Positions 55,738 through 64,000 of a stretch of 64,000 nt of DNA are shown here, in pieces. Under the pieces are notes generated by a model. The model was not told the origin of the DNA and searched no databases. It saw only the letters and a list, made by a program, of their open reading frames with translations. The position numbers and the translations under genes are program-made. Numbering within the stretch: position 1 is the stretch's first letter; each line of letters begins with the position of its first letter. The DNA is from Clostridium_F caseinilyticum (GTDB lineage: Bacteria; Bacillota; Clostridia; Clostridiales; Clostridiaceae), in NCBI RefSeq assembly GCF_046127645.1, contig NZ_CP175919.1. One strand, 5' to 3'.

Positions 55738-56949
55738 TTAAAGGTTGAATTTGTTTGTCCAATTTAGAGCATCTATATAAATAGCAGTTAATTCATTAGG
55801 AGATATATTTAGATATTTACATATAGTATTAACTTTTTTCCATTCACCTTTTTCATAGTTTAATACAAGATTAAGTATATAATTTAACTTATTCTTTTTA
55901 CCTAAAAGAGCGGATTTAGTATCTTCAGATATAGGAAGATCATGTAAAATATCTTTTAATGGCTTGTTTAAAAAAACATCCATCCCATAAAATAGTCCCA
56001 TAAAAAATAGTTCATCTGATTTATCCACATAGTCTGTTTTTTCAGATAGAAGATCTAAAAATTTTGCTCTTACTAAGGTTGCAGTTACATATTCTTTGTT
56101 GTTACATGTTATATCATGTACTAATATGAATGATATAAATCTTATAGTTTGTTTTTTTCCAATCAAATCTATAGCTTTTTTTACAGAAGTTATATTTTCT
56201 CTAAAAGAAAAAGAAGAATTTATAAATTTAAGTAGTTTATAGTATAAAGATAAATCCGCCTTAATTAATTCTTCTAGATAGTTAAAATCTATATTTTTCT
56301 TATTTATTTCTTTTAAGATTTTATATTTAGTAGTACAATATATGGGAATATCCTTTCCGTTAAATATAGTAGGTTTGCTAAAAAAATAACCTTGAAATAA
56401 GGAATATCCCATAGAAGCAGCTAGAATAAATTCTTCTCTAGTTTCAATTTTTTCTGCTAAAAATTTTATCTTATTATTTATCTTAAGTATTTTATCTATA
56501 ACTTCTTTTCTTTCATTACCTTTAGTAATTGTAAAGTCTATTTTTATAATATCAGCCAATTTTATTAATTCATTTAAATTATCTAGTAAAACAAAATCAT
56601 CTAATGCTATAGTATATCCTTCTTGTTTTAAATTTTTACAAGAGTATATTATGTCTTTAGAGGGTGTTACATTTTCTAAAATTTCTATTGTTACATATTC
56701 TTTTGGGAGAAGTGAGGCTATATCATTTAAAATAAGATTTTCTGTAAAATTGATAAAAGCTTTTTTGCCATTAGTTAAGTTCTTTATACCTATTAATAAA
56801 AAACTATTAATTATTACTTTGGAGGTTGCTATATCTCCATCTATATTATTAAATTTATTATCTTCATTATTATTTCTAAATAATAATTCATAAGCTACCA
56901 CATTTTCATTTATGTCAAAAATAGGCTGCCTAGCAACAAATGTATCCAA
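55738..56949 (-). CDS. EAL-HDOD (YuxH-like) signalling protein
   Basis: A 403-residue two-domain protein. The N-terminal EAL-like domain has 'FVARQPIFDINENVVAYELLFR' read over residues 4-25, so the EAL triplet is ELL; 'IALDDFVLL' and 'DIIKIDFT' follow. The C-terminal HDOD domain (about 200-400) is typical of c-di-GMP-linked regulators. Proteins of this class usually lack phosphodiesterase activity and act as binding or scaffold proteins; the degenerate motif agrees. I place the start at TTG 56949, 8 nt after GGGGGA, giving 'MDTFVARQP'; the TTG at 56964 overlaps the ribosome binding site. Confidence 0.87.
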   Translation of the reverse strand: MDTFVARQPIFDINENVVAYELLFRNNNEDNKFNNIDGDIATSKVIINSFLLIGIKNLTNGKKAFINFTENLILNDIASLLPKEYVTIEILENVTPSKDIIYSCKNLKQEGYTIALDDFVLLDNLNELIKLADIIKIDFTITKGNERKEVIDKILKINNKIKFLAEKIETREEFILAASMGYSLFQGYFFSKPTIFNGKDIPIYCTTKYKILKEINKKNIDFNYLEELIKADLSLYYKLLKFINSSFSFRENITSVKKAIDLIGKKQTIRFISFILVHDITCNNKEYVTATLVRAKFLDLLSEKTDYVDKSDELFFMGLFYGMDVFLNKPLKDILHDLPISEDTKSALLGKKNKLNYILNLVLNYEKGEWKKVNTICKYLNISPNELTAIYIDALNWTNKFNL

Positions 56950-57107
56950 AAAAAATTCCCCCAATAAAAGTTTATTTTAAGTATATTCTAATATATATAA
57001 CAAACATAAGTCCACTAAATTAAATAAATACTAGATGGGAATTTTAAATTTGATATATAAAATTAAATTTCTATATTAAAGGAGAAATTAGTTACGTAAA
57101 AAATAAT

Positions 57108-57176
57108 AGATTTAATTTTAATATTACTAAGATAAAAGTGTACTGATTTTTTATCTTTGCCACATTAAAATTAAAC
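57108..57176. repeat. Family 2-type hairpin in the gap between thiE and the EAL-HDOD gene
   Basis: GATTTAATTTTAAT (57113-57126) pairs with ATTAAAATTAAAC (about 57162-57175), and AAGATAAAA with TTTTTATCTTT inside. The outer arm matches the element at 7868. The rest of the 346 bp gap (56950-57295) is AT-rich with no ORF. Both flanking genes read leftward, so it may terminate nothing and instead be a mobile palindrome. Confidence 0.45.
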
Positions 57177-57295
57177 CTACCTATATTTTTAAACTATTTT
57201 TGAATATAACAATGAATAATATTATTTTAACTAGAATCTTTAGCTTACCAAAAAAAGATGATAAGTTTAGTATATTTATTATATAATGAAAAATT

Positions 57296-57913
57296 TTATT
57301 TATTTATTAAAAGGTTATTAGCAGCAAGTTTTACATTATCTTCATCCAATATAGCTGAAATTACAGAAATTCCTTCTATACCAGTTTTTAAAACATCTTT
57401 AAAGTTAGTTTTATTTATGCCACCTATAGCTACAGAAGGGATGGATATACTATTTTTTACTTGTGATAGTCCATCAATACCAATAATTGCATCTACATCT
57501 TTCTTACTACCTGTAGGGAATATAGTTCCTATTCCTAAATAATCGGCACCATTATTTTCAGCTTCTAAGGCTTCTTTAACATTTCCTACAGATATGCCTA
57601 TTAATTTATCTTTACCTAAAATTTTTCTAGCTATATTAAGGGGCATATCCTTTTGACCTAAATGAACACCATCAGCATCTATAGCTTGAGCAATATCCAA
57701 TCTATCATTTATAATTATAGGAACTTTATAATAATCAGTTACTTCTTTTACTTCTTTTGCTACTTTAAAAAATTCTCTAGTGGATATATCCTTTTCCCTA
57801 ACTTGTACTATAGTTACACCACCTAAAATAGCATCTTCTATAACCTTTTTTAATTCACGTCCTTTTAAAAATCTTCTATCTGTAATTAAATAAAGTTCAT
57901 AATTTATTTCCAT
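57296..57913 (-). CDS. thiE: Thiamine-phosphate synthase ThiE
   Basis: A 205-residue TIM-barrel enzyme joining hydroxymethylpyrimidine pyrophosphate and thiazole phosphate to thiamine phosphate. Motifs: 'YLITDRRF' (about 7-14), 'VQVREKDIS' (about 37-45), 'IINDRLDIAQAIDADGVHLGQKD' over residues 67-89 and 'GIGTIFPTGSKKD' (about 128-140). It overlaps the end of thiM by 10 bp, showing translational coupling. Last gene of the thiD-thiM-thiE group behind the TPP riboswitch. Confidence 0.95.
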   Translation of the reverse strand: MEINYELYLITDRRFLKGRELKKVIEDAILGGVTIVQVREKDISTREFFKVAKEVKEVTDYYKVPIIINDRLDIAQAIDADGVHLGQKDMPLNIARKILGKDKLIGISVGNVKEALEAENNGADYLGIGTIFPTGSKKDVDAIIGIDGLSQVKNSISIPSVAIGGINKTNFKDVLKTGIEGISVISAILDEDNVKLAANNLLINK

Positions 57914-58695
57914 TCAACATTACCTCTTTTCCATATTTCTTCATCAGATAAGGTGTATATGCTATCTATTAAAGCAATTCTAAAGCTGCCTGGTAGTTGA
58001 GCCTTTTCATAAGCTTTTTCTCCAGCAATATTCATAGCTAATATAGCAGATGTAGTGGATATTAATTTATCTTCAAAGTTTGCACAGGTAGCTGCACATA
58101 GAGCACCTAGCATACAACCAGCTCCAGTTACTTTAGTTAACATTTTTGTGCCATTTTTTATTATAGAACCTCTTTTCCCATCAGATACAAAATCTACTTC
58201 ACCCGTAGCAGCCACAATGCAATTATATCTTTGAGCTAATTTTATACAAGCTTCTAAAGCATCCTTACCATCATCTAAGGAATCTACACCTCTAGTTTCA
58301 GAGTTCATACCTGCTAAAAATTTAATTTCACCTATATTTCCTTTAATTATATCTATTCTGCCAACTTCAGCTATTCTGTTTATAACCTCAAATTTTCTTT
58401 TCATAGCAGGACATCCTACAGGGTCCATAACTACAGGTACATTATGATTTTTGGCAGAGGTAGAAGCAAGGACTGCTGCTGTTTCTTGTTCCTTAGTTAG
58501 TGTTCCTAAATTTATATATAAAGCTGAGGATAGGGAAGTAAAGTCATAAACTTCATCATAGGCTTCACACATGGCAGGGGAAGCACCGAAAGAAAGAAGT
58601 ATATTAGCACAATCATTTATAGTAACATAGTTGGTTATGCAGTGAATAAGTGGAGTTTTTTCTCTCATTTTTTGTATAACATTTTTATTTATCAT
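57904..58695 (-). CDS. thiM: Hydroxyethylthiazole kinase ThiM
   Basis: A 263-residue ribokinase-like enzyme that phosphorylates 4-methyl-5-(2-hydroxyethyl)thiazole, a salvage step. Motifs: 'PLIHCITNYVTINDCANILLSFGASPAM' across residues 15-42, 'VVMDPVGCPA' (about 93-102), 'IKGNIGEIKFLAG' and the anion-hole 'KVTGAGCMLGAL' (about 193-204). Overlaps thiE by 10 bp. The de novo thiazole genes (thiG, thiH, thiS) are not nearby, so this cluster looks like a salvage set. AAGGAGAG precedes the ATG. Confidence 0.95.
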   Translation of the reverse strand: MINKNVIQKMREKTPLIHCITNYVTINDCANILLSFGASPAMCEAYDEVYDFTSLSSALYINLGTLTKEQETAAVLASTSAKNHNVPVVMDPVGCPAMKRKFEVINRIAEVGRIDIIKGNIGEIKFLAGMNSETRGVDSLDDGKDALEACIKLAQRYNCIVAATGEVDFVSDGKRGSIIKNGTKMLTKVTGAGCMLGALCAATCANFEDKLISTTSAILAMNIAGEKAYEKAQLPGSFRIALIDSIYTLSDEEIWKRGNVEWK

Positions 58696-58927
58696 ACAAA
58701 TCTCTCCTTGTATTTAAATTATATGGAGTATAAGTAAAAAGTTTAGTTATGTTTTACTGATAATATTTTTATAAAATATTGATTTAAAACAAAGTTAATT
58801 TTAATTTCTTGTTAGACATATTCTGGTATAACTAAGATTGTCCACATTTAGACATTTCATTTACTAACCTTTTTATTAAATAAAATATCATTTTATTCAT
58901 ATAAAACTTATATATAAATAAAATTTC

Positions 58928-59728
58928 TTAAAAATCTAAATGGGCTTTTTTATATAGATCTATAAAATGGCCAACAGGACCAACCCCTTTACCAATAGAA
59001 AAGGAATTTTCTATTGATTTTGTAATGTATTTTTTAGATAGGGATACTGAATCTTCTATACTAAATCCTTTAGCTAAATAAGAAGCTATAGCAGAGGAAA
59101 GTGTACAACCAGTACCATGAGTATTTTTAGTTTCTATTCTATTACCAGGTATTGTTATGAATTTATCTTTAAAAAGAAGTATATCATTTGCATCATTATA
59201 TCTATGACCACCTTTAATTAAAACGTTGTTAGCTCCCAGAGATTGAATTATAGTAGCAGCTTTTTTCATATCATCTTCTGAATTAATTTTTACGCCGCTT
59301 AAAACTTCAGCTTCTGGTATATTAGGAGTTACAATATAAGATATAGAAATTAAATTTTTAAGCTCATCTACAGCCTCTGGTTTGAGAAGAAAATAACCAC
59401 TTTTAGATACCATAACAGGGTCTAAAACTATGTTTTTAGCTTTATATTTCTCTAAATACATTTTTATAGATTTTATAGTTTCAGAATTAGAAAGCATACC
59501 TATTTTTACAGCGTCTACATTTATATCATCAAATATAGACTTGATTTGAGCTTCAACCATATCCTTTGGAATTTCATGAACATCTTGTACTCCTACAGAG
59601 TTTTGAGCTGTTACAGCAGTTATTATGCTCATAGCATATACCCCTAAAGAACTCATAGTTTTTATATCTGCTTGAATACCAGCTCCTCCACAACTATCGG
59701 AACCAGCTATAGTTAAAACTTTTTTCAT
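58928..59728 (-). CDS. thiD: Hydroxymethylpyrimidine/phosphomethylpyrimidine kinase ThiD
   Basis: A 266-residue ribokinase-family enzyme that phosphorylates hydroxymethylpyrimidine twice for thiamine synthesis. Motifs: 'TIAGSDSCGGAGIQADIKT' (about 6-24), 'AVKIGMLSN' (about 75-83), 'VLDPVMVSKSG' (about 101-111) and 'NTHGTGCTLSSAIASYLA' (about 208-225). AGGAGGT precedes the ATG. First gene behind the TPP riboswitch and terminator; 232 bp separate it from thiM, so thiM may also have its own promoter. Confidence 0.95.
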   Translation of the reverse strand: MKKVLTIAGSDSCGGAGIQADIKTMSSLGVYAMSIITAVTAQNSVGVQDVHEIPKDMVEAQIKSIFDDINVDAVKIGMLSNSETIKSIKMYLEKYKAKNIVLDPVMVSKSGYFLLKPEAVDELKNLISISYIVTPNIPEAEVLSGVKINSEDDMKKAATIIQSLGANNVLIKGGHRYNDANDILLFKDKFITIPGNRIETKNTHGTGCTLSSAIASYLAKGFSIEDSVSLSKKYITKSIENSFSIGKGVGPVGHFIDLYKKAHLDF

Positions 59729-59937
59729 AATAAGAACCTCCTAAGTGATAAATTTTTTAATGTTAAAATTAAAGTTTTAAAACAATAGATTTATATAAAA
59801 TAATTTTAAGATGTAAAATGTTTTTATAAGATTAAATAAAAGTTAATCAGTTTTTAGATTAAAGTAATTTAAAACGCATACATTAATCTAAAAAGTTGAA
59901 TTAAATAATTAAATCAAAATATAAAAATAATAAAATA

Positions 59938-59972
59938 AAAAAAGATGTATTGAAAAGCAATACATCTTTTTA
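59938..59972 (-). terminator. TPP riboswitch terminator
   Basis: On the minus strand GATGTATTG and CAATACATC form a perfect 9 bp stem extended by A-T pairs, followed by a run of T residues (59943-59935 on the plus strand as A's). It lies between the TPP aptamer and thiD. Confidence 0.85.
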
Positions 59973-60002
59973 ATAAATTTTATAAAAATCTATCATTTCA
60001 TA

Positions 60003-60092
60003 TGTTGCTTTCCTACGCCAGTATTATCTGGATCAGGTTATTAGAGTTAGATATTTTTATCTTCTCAGCCCAATGGGGCACCCCTAGAACAT
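60003..60092 (-). promoter_or_regulatory. TPP riboswitch (THI box)
   Basis: On the minus strand the conserved order is readable: AGGGGTGCCCCATTGGGCTG followed by AGAAG (about 60086-60062), then ACCTGATCCAGATAATACTG and GCGTAGGAAAGC (about 60038-60006). These are the P2/P3 and P4/P5 halves of the thiamine pyrophosphate aptamer. With the downstream terminator it should switch off thiD (and probably thiM-thiE) when TPP is abundant. The rest of the gap to ddl (60093-60407) holds a small hairpin TACCAC/GTGGTA at about 60158-60190 and no gene. Confidence 0.94.
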
Positions 60093-60407
60093 AAATATAT
60101 TTTATTTTATAGTTTCATTTTATACTTAATAGATTTAATTTTCAATGTTTTATTTGTATACCACCTATAAAGTAAAAAACAAGTTATGTGGTACTTTATT
60201 ATATTTAAAAAATGTATAAAATATAGTAAGAGGATGAATAAAGATAGTGACAATATTATAGAAAAATATTATTATATATGATATAAAAAATAATTAATGA
60301 TATAGAATATCGGATTTTATTACAAATAAAAGATAATGAATATAAATAATAGTTACTTCGAAGTTAATTTTAGTAACATTAATAAATAGGTATTGGAGGA
60401 ATAAATA

Positions 60408-61310
60408 ATGAAAATTGGAGTTATAATGGGTGGGATATCTACAGAAAGAGAAGTTTCTTTAAATTCTGGTAGAGAAGTTATAAAATATTTAGAGCTTTTA
60501 GAACATGAGATTATTCCTATTATTGTAGATAAAAAAGAAGATGTTATGGAAAAGGTTAAAGGTATAGATTTTGCTTTTCTAGCATTGCATGGTAAATTTG
60601 GAGAAGATGGAACAGTTCAATCAGTACTTCAAACTTTAGATATACCATATTCAGGATGTGGACCTTTAACAAGTGCAATATGTATGGATAAAGATATGAC
60701 TAAGAAAGTTTTAAAATATGCTAATATAAATACAGCAGATTGGGTAAATGTAACAAGTTCAGAAGACATAGACTACGAAGCTATAGAAAAGATAGGTTAT
60801 CCAGTGTTTGTAAAACCTAATAGTGGTGGTTCTAGTGTAGCTACTAACTTAGTAAAAAATAAAGAAGGTATAAAGGAAGCTGTTGAACTTGCATTAGAAT
60901 ATGATAAAGAAGTTATGATAGAGAATTATACAAAGGGTGAAGAAATAACTTGTTGTATATTAAATGGGAAAATGTTACCAGTGTTAGCTATAAGACCACA
61001 TGCAGAATTCTTTGATTATACAGCAAAATATGCAGATGGTGGATCTGATGAGGTTGTTGTAGAGTTAGAAGAAAATCTTCATAAAAAAGTAGAAGAAATG
61101 GCATTAGCTTGTTGGAAGGAATTAAAATGTGAAGTATATGTAAGGGTAGATATGATAGTTAAAGATGGAGTTCCTTATGTATTAGAATTAAACACATTAC
61201 CAGGTATGACAAAAAACAGTTTATTCCCTAAAAGTGCAAATGCAGTAGGAATATCTTTTGCAGAGTTATTAGATTTAATAGTTAAACATTCATTAGATGT
61301 AAAAAGATAA
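60408..61310 (+). CDS. ddl: D-alanine--D-alanine ligase
   Basis: A 300-residue ATP-grasp ligase making D-Ala-D-Ala for peptidoglycan precursors. Motifs: 'IGVIMGGISTEREVSLNSG' (about 3-21), 'FLALHGKFGEDGTVQ' (about 57-71), 'PYSGCGPLTSAICMDKD' (about 79-95), 'VFVKPNSGGSSV' (about 138-149) and 'YVLELNTLPGMTKNSLFPKSA' split at residues 254-274. The Tyr in the 'PYSG' family region and the loop 'GSSVAT' are as expected for a D-Ala (not D-Lac) enzyme. GGAGGAA precedes the ATG. Single-gene unit with a terminator. Confidence 0.96.
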   Translation: MKIGVIMGGISTEREVSLNSGREVIKYLELLEHEIIPIIVDKKEDVMEKVKGIDFAFLALHGKFGEDGTVQSVLQTLDIPYSGCGPLTSAICMDKDMTKKVLKYANINTADWVNVTSSEDIDYEAIEKIGYPVFVKPNSGGSSVATNLVKNKEGIKEAVELALEYDKEVMIENYTKGEEITCCILNGKMLPVLAIRPHAEFFDYTAKYADGGSDEVVVELEENLHKKVEEMALACWKELKCEVYVRVDMIVKDGVPYVLELNTLPGMTKNSLFPKSANAVGISFAELLDLIVKHSLDVKR

Positions 61311-61320
61311 TAAAATAAAT

Positions 61321-61374
61321 TCAAATAAAAAATACTTATAGATTTTAATTAATCTATAAGTATTTTTTATTTGA
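61321..61374. terminator. Terminator of ddl
   Basis: CAAATAAAAAATACTTATAG and its mirror ending TATTTTTTATTTG form a long perfect stem around ATTTTAATTAAT, with the T-run inside the stem. It should work in both directions. Confidence 0.85.
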
Positions 61375-61459
61375 ATGAAATTTTTCTACATGCTATTCTG
61401 TTATGGAATAATAAAAAATTTAAAAAAATTTAAAATTTATTAAAAAAGGGGAAAGAAAT

Positions 61460-62605
61460 ATGGTGAAATTTGCTAAGGTTAAGAAGAAATCTTTAGTTGC
61501 ATTATCTAGTTTATTAGTATTGAGTAGTTTAGTTGGTTGTCAAGCAAATTCAAGTGAAAAAGAAGGAACTATAAAAGTTGGGTTAGTTGCACCATTATCT
61601 GGAGCTACTGCACAAGATGGAAAAAGCATACTAAATGCAGCTCAATTAGCAATTGATGAAGTTAATAAAGAAGGCGGAATTAATAAGAAAAAAATAGAAT
61701 TAGTTTATGAAGATGATAAAGGAGAACCAAAGGAGGCAGCTTCTATTGCCAATAAATATTCATCAGATAAAGATATTATGGCAGTTATAGGTAGTTTTTC
61801 TGCTCCATGTACTTTAGCAGGAATACCTATTTATACTAAATCTAAAATTCCAATGATGGGACCTTGTGGTTCAGCACCAGCTTTAAGTGGTAGCAGTGAA
61901 TATTATAGAAAAGTAACTCCATCAGATTTAACTACAGGAACAGAATTATCAAAATGGATGCTAAAGGATTTGCATTATAAAAAAGTTGCTATTGTATATG
62001 TAAATAATGATTATGGTAAAGGTGTTGCTGAAAGTGTAGACAATTTTTATAAAGAAAACGGAGGACAAGTTGTAGCTAAAGAAAGTTACATGCCTAAAAC
62101 TCAAGACTTTGGAAGTATAATAACAAAAGTAAAAAGCAAAAATCCGGACATAGTTATAATGGGATCTTTTTATGGTGATGCAGGTGCCTTTCTTAAGCAA
62201 GCTCATAATGTAGGATACAATCCTAAAGTAGCAGGCCCTACTCCATTACTTTCAAAATCACTAGTAGATTTAGCTGGTAAAGATGCAGAAGGAATATTTA
62301 CTATAGGATCTTTTTCTACTAACCTTGGAAATGAAAAAGTAAAAGAGTTTACAGAAAAGTATAAAAAGAAATACAACCAAGATCCAAGTAGTTTTGCAGC
62401 TTATTCTTATGATGCCACTAAGATATTAATAGAAGGAATTAAAAAGGGTGGAAGTGATAGAGAAAAAATTAATGAGGTATTAAAAAATATGGGAACTTAT
62501 ACTGGAGTGACAGGAAATACTAAGTTTGAAAAAAATGGAGATGCAGAAAAGAATCTAATAAGATTCGTGGTCAAAGATGGAAAATTTGTTGAATGGAAGA
62601 AATAA
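61460..62605 (+). CDS. livJ: Branched-chain amino acid ABC transporter substrate-binding lipoprotein
   Basis: A 381-residue family 1 periplasmic-binding-like lipoprotein: lipobox 'LVGC' (Cys about 27), then 'IKVGLVAPLSGATAQDGKSI' (about 36-55), 'AAQLAIDEVNKEGGINKKKIELVYEDD' and 'AVIGSFSAPCTLAGIPIYTKSKIPMMGP' across residues 110-137. It matches Leu/Ile/Val-binding proteins and the related amide/urea group; the ligand cannot be fixed. AAGGGGAAAG precedes the ATG. livH begins 3 bp after its stop. Confidence 0.92.
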   Translation: MVKFAKVKKKSLVALSSLLVLSSLVGCQANSSEKEGTIKVGLVAPLSGATAQDGKSILNAAQLAIDEVNKEGGINKKKIELVYEDDKGEPKEAASIANKYSSDKDIMAVIGSFSAPCTLAGIPIYTKSKIPMMGPCGSAPALSGSSEYYRKVTPSDLTTGTELSKWMLKDLHYKKVAIVYVNNDYGKGVAESVDNFYKENGGQVVAKESYMPKTQDFGSIITKVKSKNPDIVIMGSFYGDAGAFLKQAHNVGYNPKVAGPTPLLSKSLVDLAGKDAEGIFTIGSFSTNLGNEKVKEFTEKYKKKYNQDPSSFAAYSYDATKILIEGIKKGGSDREKINEVLKNMGTYTGVTGNTKFEKNGDAEKNLIRFVVKDGKFVEWKK

Positions 62606-62608
62606 CAT

Positions 62609-63481
62609 ATGATTATAGAAGTATTAGTAAATGGAATTACCCTAGGCAGCATATATTGTTTGGCTGCCCTGGGTTTTAATATGATTTTTGGTGTATTAAA
62701 AATGTTAAACTTTGCTCATGGTGAAATATTAATGTTTGGAACTTTTGTTTTTTTTACTATGATAAGCATATTTAAAATACCATTAATTTTAGCTATTATT
62801 TTAACTATAGTTATTACCGGATTTATAGGGATTTTATTATATTTAATAGCTTATAAACCAGTATTAAAAGGAGATGCAATGGCTCCTCTTTTAAGTTCAT
62901 TAGGAGTTTCTATAATGTTAGAAGCTTTAGGACAACTTATATGGGGAACAGAAATAATACCTTTTCCAATAAATATACCTAAAGGAATATATTCTATTGC
63001 TTCAATAAAGCTGTCTAATATACAAATATTTATTTTCTTATTTTCTATAACTTTAATGATAATTTTATACAAATTTATAATGAAAAGTAATATTGGATTA
63101 CAGATAAGAGCACTGTCTTATAATAGAAAATATGCAGAACTTATGGGAATAGAAACAGATAAAATTACTATGATAGTTTTTTCTTTAGCTACTATATTAG
63201 CTATGGTTTCAGGAATATTAAGTAGTATGTATTACGATGCCCTTTATGTCACTATGGGAAGTGGCGTAATGATTAAAGCTTTTGCTGCTGCTATTTTAGG
63301 TGGTATTGGGAGTATTCCAGGAGCCTTGGTGGGAGGATATATATTAGGAGTATCTGAGAGTTTAGTTGGAGCTTATATTTCTACATCCTATGTAGATGGA
63401 ATAGCCTTTATAATATTAGTTCTAGTATTAATTATTAAACCTAATGGAATATTTGGTGAAGAAATTAAGGAGAAAGTATAG
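62609..63481 (+). CDS. livH: Branched-chain amino acid ABC transporter permease LivH
   Basis: A 290-residue permease with about eight membrane helices: 'LVNGITLGSIYCLAALGFNMIFGVLKMLNFAHGEILMFG' at the start (residues about 6-44, the classical LivH N-terminus) and the ATPase-contact loop 'KYAELMGIETDKITMIVFSLA' (about 172-192). 'AAILGGIGSIPGALVGGYILG' near residue 230 is the conserved LivH signature. It is translationally coupled to livJ upstream (3 bp gap) and abuts livM downstream. Confidence 0.94.
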   Translation: MIIEVLVNGITLGSIYCLAALGFNMIFGVLKMLNFAHGEILMFGTFVFFTMISIFKIPLILAIILTIVITGFIGILLYLIAYKPVLKGDAMAPLLSSLGVSIMLEALGQLIWGTEIIPFPINIPKGIYSIASIKLSNIQIFIFLFSITLMIILYKFIMKSNIGLQIRALSYNRKYAELMGIETDKITMIVFSLATILAMVSGILSSMYYDALYVTMGSGVMIKAFAAAILGGIGSIPGALVGGYILGVSESLVGAYISTSYVDGIAFIILVLVLIIKPNGIFGEEIKEKV

Positions 63482-64000
63482 ATGAAGTTATTTAAAAATA
63501 ACAAAATTATGTTTTTAATAATTTTAGCAATATTGCTTGTAGCACCTTTTATGATTACAAATCAATATATTCTACATATTATTATAATTATACTTTTATA
63601 TAGCATATTAAGTATGAGTCTTAATTTTGTTAGCGGTAATGCAGGGCAAATTTCTGTAGGACATGCTGCTTTTTATGGTATAGGGGCTTATACAACTAGT
63701 ATACTTATGATTAATGCTCACTTGCCTTTTATAACTGCTATGTTATTAGGGGGATTGTTAGCAGGCATATGTGGAATATTTTTAGGTATACCATCTTTAC
63801 GTGTAAAAGGAAATTATCTTTGCATAATAACTCTTGGATTTGGAGAAATAGTAAAATTAATATTGTTAAATTGGGATAAAGTAACCGGTGGACCTATGGG
63901 TATTTCCTCTATACCTAGCCCTGAATTTTTAAACATATTTAAGGATAAAAACTTAGGATTTTATTATCTAATATTATTTTTATTTGTGATTTTCTTTGTT
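63482..64000 (+). CDS. livM: Branched-chain amino acid ABC transporter permease LivM, 5' part
   Basis: ATG at 63482 directly follows the livH stop (TAG at 63479-63481); AAGGAGAAAG lies just upstream. The 173 codons visible run to the window end without a stop. The sequence 'NFVSGNAGQISVGHAAFYGIGAYTTSIL' (about 49-76) and 'GIPSLRVKGNYLCIITLGFGEIVKLILLNW' are characteristic of LivM. The remaining half, and presumably the ATPase genes livG and livF, lie beyond the window. Confidence 0.93.
   Translation, partial: MKLFKNNKIMFLIILAILLVAPFMITNQYILHIIIIILLYSILSMSLNFVSGNAGQISVGHAAFYGIGAYTTSILMINAHLPFITAMLLGGLLAGICGIFLGIPSLRVKGNYLCIITLGFGEIVKLILLNWDKVTGGPMGISSIPSPEFLNIFKDKNLGFYYLILFLFVIFFV

Noticed and set aside
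58696..58927. Second TPP riboswitch before thiM
   Set aside because: None of the conserved THI-box segments is present in this 232 bp gap.

Overview
The window is low-GC, AT-rich Firmicute chromosome. The gene content (AddAB, MurT-GatD, a Re-type citrate synthase, a lysine riboswitch on an NhaC carrier) and the 16S sequence point to Clostridium. From memory the 16S variable regions look like proteolytic Clostridium botulinum (group I) / C. sporogenes; this species call is an inference and was not searched. No phage, CRISPR array or transposase gene is visible.

Layout. 1-10 kb: tail of a TPR gene, two long palindromic elements, a small membrane protein, clpB, the converging gatD-murT pair (lipid II amidation), manA, a lipoprotein with a degenerate transglutaminase fold, and uppP. 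10.4-15.7 kb: a complete rRNA operon (16S, tRNA-Ala, tRNA-Ile, 23S, 5S, tRNA-Asn). 16-24.5 kb: a palindromic element with internal hairpins, an MBL-fold lipoprotein, plsC, then Re-citrate synthase, aconitase and isocitrate dehydrogenase (the oxidative branch from oxaloacetate to 2-oxoglutarate), and a lone amino-acid ABC ATPase. 24.8-30 kb: lysine riboswitch plus NhaC-type carrier, a DUF378 protein, and panB-panC-panD.

30.4-46.7 kb: addB and addA, normally adjacent, are separated by about 9 kb of accessory genes. These include a low-complexity (possibly spore surface) protein, a TPR gene paired with an unknown gene, a lactococcin-972-like bacteriocin operon with its membrane protein and ABC ATPase, and several small secreted or membrane proteins. 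The large bacteriocin-associated membrane protein appears split: a strong ribosome binding site and a 31-codon membrane-segment ORF lie just upstream in another frame. A ~140 bp promoter-containing segment is duplicated before addA and the preceding gene.

46.8-64 kb: a chemoreceptor with an unusual C-terminal Cache-like domain, pepT, a patatin-like lipase, small unknown genes with an XRE-regulator fragment, an amino-acid ABC permease and binding protein (no ATPase nearby), a methyltransferase, an EAL/HDOD protein, the TPP-riboswitch-linked thiD-thiM-thiE group, ddl, and the start of a branched-chain amino acid ABC operon (livJ-livH-livM, cut by the window end).

Non-coding structure is the most unusual part. 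At least three kinds of interspersed palindromes and several degenerate 35-60 bp tandem repeats fill the intergenic gaps. Two otherwise different palindromes (16.3 kb and 52.8 kb) carry the same kind of small hairpin with an AGGAC/AGGAU/AGCAC pentaloop, a pattern resembling CsrA-binding sites.
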